A stretch of DNA of 9,753 bases. It comes from a bacterium (GTDB lineage: Bacteria; Bacillota_I; Bacilli_A; RFN20; DUOF01). Below the pieces are notes generated by a model. The model ran no database searches and had not been told where the DNA came from. It saw only the letters and a list, made by a program, of their open reading frames with translations. The stretch is taken from NCBI GenBank assembly GCA_012839015.1, contig DUOF01000041.1, forward strand, positions 1 to 9,753, written 5' to 3'. A program made the translations under genes and the position numbers. Below are positions 6,965 to 9,753 of the stretch, piece by piece (position 1 is the stretch's first letter; every line of letters begins with the position of its first letter).

Positions 6965-8135
6965 CTGAGCCACCTACTTTAGAGGCTTTCTTAAAGACAT
7001 CTTTACCATATACTTCATTTAATTTATTGATAATATCATTAGTACTTTCTTTATTAATCTCCATATCAAAGATATTTAATTGTTTAAGAATACTATTTTT
7101 TTCTCTAATGTCAGTTAGAGTAATTCCTAGAAGTCTAACCGGTTTACCCGGTATATAGTTGTCTTCAAATAGCTTTAAGGCTTTTAGGTATATTTCATCC
7201 TTATTACATATAGGACGATCATAAGTTTGTGAGCGATTAACAACACTAAAATCCTCGTATTTGATAACAATACTTAATCCAAATGCAAGACTATTAACCA
7301 TCACTATTCTATTTGATACACTTGCTGCTAAATCTAGAAACTCCTTTTTGACTTCTTCTATATCTGTTAGATTTCTCATGAATGTTCTAGAATTACCGAT
7401 GCTTTTAGCATCTACATGGTAGTCGATTACTTCTCTTTTATCGTTACCATTAGACCACTCGATTAGGGTAAAGAAACCTTTACCAAGGAGATGTCTAACC
7501 TCATAACTGTCAAAGGAATTTGCTAGATCACCAATCGTAGTAACACCAAGTTCTCTAAGTCTAGGAGCGGTCTTTCTACCGATCCCATACATCTTTTCAA
7601 TCGGTAAGGGCCAAAGTTTTTTCTTTATATCTCTTTTTCTAAGGATAGTGACACCATTGGGTTTATTCATATCACTCGCCATTTTGGCTAAAAATTTGTT
7701 CGGGGCTACCCCGATCGAACAAGTAATACCAAGTTTGTTAGTCACATATTGTTGTAAGTCTTTTAGGTACTTCTCTACTGAGTTCAAACTTAAAGCTTTA
7801 CTAGTAAAATCAACATAACACTCATCAATGCTACCAATTTCTAATTTATCACCACATTTATCCCTAATTATCTCAAAAAACATATTTGAATAGGCTTTAT
7901 AGGTTTCCATATCAACATCTACATTTATCAGGTGCGGGCAAAGTTTTAAAGCTTGCACTATAGGCATACCAGAATGGACACCGTATTTTCTAGCCGGGTA
8001 TGAAGCAGCAGAAACCACACCCCTTTTAAACTTACCCCCGACTATCAAGGGTTTGTCTTTAAAAGCGGGATTCTTACTAATTTCTACACTGGCAAAGAAT
8101 GCGTCCAGGTCTATATGTAAAATGACTTTTGCCAT
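6957..8135 (-). CDS. dinB: DNA polymerase IV, Y-family translesion polymerase
   Basis: A 392-aa Y-family polymerase for error-prone bypass of DNA lesions. The palm/fingers N-terminus HIDLDAFFASVE carries D9 and the probable steric gate F14. The second catalytic motif is GSIDECYVD, with D104 and E105. A helix-hairpin-helix thumb follows (about 180-205, YGIGRKTAPRLRELG), then the little-finger domain (about 240-345). Near the C-terminus, QLNIF (352-356) matches the sliding-clamp binding consensus. It has the strongest ribosome site in the window (AAAGGAGGTGAT, 3 nt before ATG) and heads the tight unit with xerD, deoB and metG. No LexA-type palindrome was seen upstream, so SOS control is not supported here. 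I see nothing truncated. Confidence 0.95.
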   Translation of the reverse strand: MAKVILHIDLDAFFASVEISKNPAFKDKPLIVGGKFKRGVVSAASYPARKYGVHSGMPIVQALKLCPHLINVDVDMETYKAYSNMFFEIIRDKCGDKLEIGSIDECYVDFTSKALSLNSVEKYLKDLQQYVTNKLGITCSIGVAPNKFLAKMASDMNKPNGVTILRKRDIKKKLWPLPIEKMYGIGRKTAPRLRELGVTTIGDLANSFDSYEVRHLLGKGFFTLIEWSNGNDKREVIDYHVDAKSIGNSRTFMRNLTDIEEVKKEFLDLAASVSNRIVMVNSLAFGLSIVIKYEDFSVVNRSQTYDRPICNKDEIYLKALKLFEDNYIPGKPVRLLGITLTDIREKNSILKQLNIFDMEINKESTNDIINKLNEVYGKDVFKKASKVGGSDD

Positions 8136-8193
8136 GTTATCACCTCCTTTATTATAACACTTAGGCTATTTTTTTACACTTACAAGACCTAAT
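8133..8193 (-). promoter_or_regulatory. Promoter region of the dinB-xerD-deoB-metG unit
   Basis: Leftward: an extended -10, TGT-TATAAT (8159-8151), 6 nt (AAAGGA), GGTGAT (8144-8139), AAC, ATG (8135). No strong -35 is present; GTGTAA (8179-8174) sits at 17 bp but matches only 3 of 6. Just upstream an imperfect dyad pairs TTAGG (8192-8188) with CCTAA (8164-8160) and could be an operator or chance. The -10 is close enough to the ribosome site that the leader would be about 9 nt. Confidence 0.5.
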
Positions 8194-8218
8194 ACATATA
8201 TTCTTTTTATATTAGTTA

Positions 8219-8602
8219 TTAAAGAATATATGAAAAAGATAAACAAATACCCGTCCATCTCTTTAGGAATGCTTTTAGTCTAACTTTTCTAGTAAATAAA
8301 TATAGAGGATCATAATAGTAAATGTAATCCTTATTATACTTTAGGATAATGATGTAATGATAAGATGAGGAAGCCTTTATTAGGGTAAGGTAGCCTGTGT
8401 TTGTTTCGAGTTCTTCTAATTTATTAGTTTTAAAGGTTATACAGTTAAAGTTATTACTTTCTAATATATCTCTTATTTCCTGGAGTGAGAGATAGTTCTT
8501 ATTATATTTGCACTTATTAATGACTTTATATTTTTTAAAAATATAGACAAGGCAAAGATGCCCACATTTTGTAAAGTTAAATACATATTTTAAATTTAAC
8601 AT
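8219..8602 (-). CDS. Stand-alone C39-peptidase-like protein
   Basis: 127 aa, read as a single papain-fold C39-type domain, the family that cleaves double-glycine leaders and usually forms the N-terminus of bacteriocin ABC exporters. Evidence: KCGHLCL (12-18), resembling the DCGxACL motif with candidate nucleophile C13; a helix SLQEIRDILESN; GYLTLI (70-75), then H82 in YHYIIIL; D98-P99 in YYYDPL; and a C-terminal FLKRWTG (112-118) typical of the fold's end. The glutamine normally 6 residues before the Cys is absent (V7 there, N9 nearby), so activity is uncertain. No ABC transporter, signal peptide, membrane helix or leader-peptide gene is visible in the window. It lies upstream of dinB (83 bp) and divergent from the transporter gene. 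Assignment is by pattern only; an alternative is a degenerate cysteine-peptidase fold with a binding role. Confidence 0.6.
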   Translation of the reverse strand: MLNLKYVFNFTKCGHLCLVYIFKKYKVINKCKYNKNYLSLQEIRDILESNNFNCITFKTNKLEELETNTGYLTLIKASSSYHYIIILKYNKDYIYYYDPLYLFTRKVRLKAFLKRWTGICLSFSYIL

Positions 8603-8623
8603 ACTATCACCATCTCAATTATA
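8600..8623 (-). promoter_or_regulatory. -10 box and fused ribosome site of the C39-like gene
   Basis: Leftward: TATAAT (8623-8618), 6 nt (TGAGAT), GGTGAT (8611-8606), AGT, ATG (8602-8600). No convincing -35 was found at 16-18 bp. Confidence 0.45.
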
Positions 8624-8700
8624 GATTGTTAGCAAGTCGGGCAATCTTGTTTTTATGTCTTTTTGATTCTTTTGCCTAATATAATGTATTGGTGATAATA
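8603..8700. promoter_or_regulatory. Divergent intergenic region with a dyad
   Basis: This 98-bp gap lies between two head-to-head genes, each with its own -10. An inverted repeat, AGATTG (8623-8628) and CAATCT (8642-8647) with a 13-bp spacer, abuts the leftward -10 box and lies about 30 bp from the rightward one. It could be an operator for the C39-like gene; the role is inferred from position only. Confidence 0.3.
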
Positions 8701-8703
8701 ATG
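8680..8703 (+). promoter_or_regulatory. -10 box and fused ribosome site of the transporter gene
   Basis: Rightward: TATAAT (8680-8685), 5 nt (GTATT), GGTGAT (8691-8696), AATA, ATG (8701-8703). The upstream stretch is T-rich with no clear -35. An in-frame TTG at 8689 overlaps the ribosome site and is rejected as the start. Confidence 0.5.
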
Positions 8704-9621
8704 GTGGCAACTTTGCTTATCGGTGGAATATGTTTATTTATTTATTCCATTGATTTGATGTCTAAAAATTTAGAGTATCTTTCCCAAGAAAAAATTAAAA
8801 GAAGACTAACCAGTGCGACTAAATCGACTGGTCGGGGCCTTTTCATGGGCTTTATTTCCACGGCGATTATTCAGTCTAGTTCCGCGGTAACCATTTTAAC
8901 AATTAGTCTAATCAATGCTAGACTGTTATCATTTGAAAATAGTATAGCTCTAGTACTTGGTAGCAATGTAGCTACCACGATTACTTCCTTTTTAGTTGGG
9001 ATAAATATTGAAAACGTATCATCAGTTATTATGCTTTTTGGCGTTATCTTAATGTTTAGTAAGAAAGATAGAGTTCATTTAGCAGGTAGACTTATACTTG
9101 CAATTGGATTACTCTTCTTTTCTTTATATATTATGTCATTATCTATTTTAGAATTAAAAGACTCCCCAGTCTTTTATGAGTACGTACAAAGGGTTTCAGA
9201 CTCCTTTTTAATTAGTCTAGTCGTAGGTTGCCTGCTCACATTAGTGCTTCAGTCATCTAGTTTATTTGTGGCAATCTTACAGGTCTTAGCTATGGCAGGG
9301 TTCCTAAGTCTAAAGAATGCAATTCCTTTCATTTTTGGTGCAAATATTGGAACGACTTTTGATAGTTTCTTTGGGATAATACATAGTAAAAAAGAAGGGA
9401 AGAAATTAATTCACTTCCACTTCTACTTCAATTTATTAACAGTTATTTTCTTTTCAATTTTCTCAAATAGTTTTTATAAACTAGTATTAGCAGTAATAAG
9501 CATTGCTAGTTTTAATATAAAAATCCAAATAGCTATTGCTAACATTTTATTTAACATACTAGGAGTAATACTAGTACTCCCATTCCTAAAACAAGTTAAG
9601 AGATATTACGCTAGATGGTGA
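8701..9621 (+). CDS. Short Na/Pi-cotransporter-family membrane protein
   Basis: A 306-aa polytopic membrane protein of the Na+/phosphate cotransporter (PF02690, NptA/YjbB) family, probably importing or exporting phosphate or a related anion in the cell membrane. The two inverted family repeats are visible: QSSSA (58-62) with GSNVATT (87-93), and QSSS (184-187) with GANIGTT (213-219). About eight hydrophobic segments are present. A basic loop (KKDRVHLAGR, 121-130) separates the halves. Typical bacterial members run to roughly 550 aa with a cytoplasmic PhoU-like domain; this one stops after the second half and a short basic tail (KQVKRYYARW), so the regulatory domain is missing. The end is a clean TGA, and I see no frameshift remnant after it. 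The start is ATG (8701) from the GGTGAT spacing. Its 3' end overlaps the converging gene by 11 bp. Confidence 0.88.
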   Translation: MVATLLIGGICLFIYSIDLMSKNLEYLSQEKIKRRLTSATKSTGRGLFMGFISTAIIQSSSAVTILTISLINARLLSFENSIALVLGSNVATTITSFLVGINIENVSSVIMLFGVILMFSKKDRVHLAGRLILAIGLLFFSLYIMSLSILELKDSPVFYEYVQRVSDSFLISLVVGCLLTLVLQSSSLFVAILQVLAMAGFLSLKNAIPFIFGANIGTTFDSFFGIIHSKKEGKKLIHFHFYFNLLTVIFFSIFSNSFYKLVLAVISIASFNIKIQIAIANILFNILGVILVLPFLKQVKRYYARW

Positions 9622-9753
9622 TATCCTCTAAAAGCATATAATACATCTTTAAATAGCCCTCATTATTATAAATATTAAACTCTAACTTCATTTCCTTTTC
9701 AATTGACTCACCTTTAGATAGGTTTTCCCCTATTTTCATCTTACTTATTTGTA
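9611..9753 (-). CDS. 3' end of an unidentified leftward gene (partial)
   Basis: The leftward frame is open from the right edge to TAG (9613-9611), about 47 codons. An ATG at 9739 would give 42 residues, but no ribosome site precedes it, so the gene probably starts outside the window. The visible end is charged, then beta-like (KLEFNIYNNEGYLKMYY, ending LLEDITI). It loosely recalls the end of the YwiB/DUF1934 beta-barrel family, but I would not assign it. It converges on the transporter gene and overlaps its last 11 bases. No terminator is visible between them. Confidence 0.5.
   Translation of the reverse strand, partial: QISKMKIGENLSKGESIEKEMKLEFNIYNNEGYLKMYYMLLEDITI

Noticed and set aside
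8151..8200. LexA/SOS box upstream of dinB
   Set aside because: No GAACnnnnGTTC-like palindrome is present; the weak TTAGG/CCTAA dyad does not match.
9611..9621. Mycoplasma-type code (TGA read as Trp)
   Set aside because: The tryptophans I checked are TGG, and the transporter gene ends naturally at TGA right after its basic tail; reading through adds only a short unlike stretch.

Overview
The window looks like chromosome from a low-GC Gram-positive bacterium (Bacilli or a close relative). It is strongly A+T rich. xerD lies directly upstream of deoB, as in Bacillus. TGA appears to serve as a stop codon (end of the transporter gene), and the tryptophans I checked are TGG, so this is not the Mycoplasma code. 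No phage, IS, CRISPR or tRNA genes are visible.

Layout from left to right. Positions 1-84 hold the probable 3' tail of a rightward gene, followed by a hairpin terminator (104-135). A gene-free stretch (about 136-472) contains a G-rich cluster, an imperfect AT-rich direct repeat and a likely leftward terminator. From 473 to 8602 every gene reads leftward. In transcription order they are: a stand-alone C39-peptidase-like protein; a compact dinB-xerD-deoB-metG unit (DNA polymerase IV, tyrosine recombinase, phosphopentomutase, methionyl-tRNA synthetase) joined by two 8-bp overlaps and a 10-bp gap; then two tandem paralogous HipA/CtkA-like kinases with helical-repeat C-termini. Divergent from the C39 gene is a short Na/Pi-cotransporter-family protein (8701-9621). 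Its end overlaps the end of an unidentified leftward gene that enters from the right edge.

The most unusual signal is in the starts. All five genes that appear to head a transcript (dinB, both kinases, the C39-like gene and the transporter) have a -10-like hexamer exactly 5-6 nt upstream of GGTGAT, and the start codon 3-4 nt after it. If the -10 boxes are real, the mRNAs would begin at or beside GGTGAT, giving leaders of only about 9-11 nt whose first bases pair with the AUCACC of the 16S tail. Genes inside the operon (xerD, deoB, metG) lack this block and use ordinary AGGTGG, GAGG or AGGAG sites.

The other main interest is the kinase pair. Both have HipA-type catalytic residues but no HipB partner, they begin at apparent TTG codons, they share a conserved upstream element, and they sit directly behind an aminoacyl-tRNA synthetase, the enzyme class that known HipA kinases modify.
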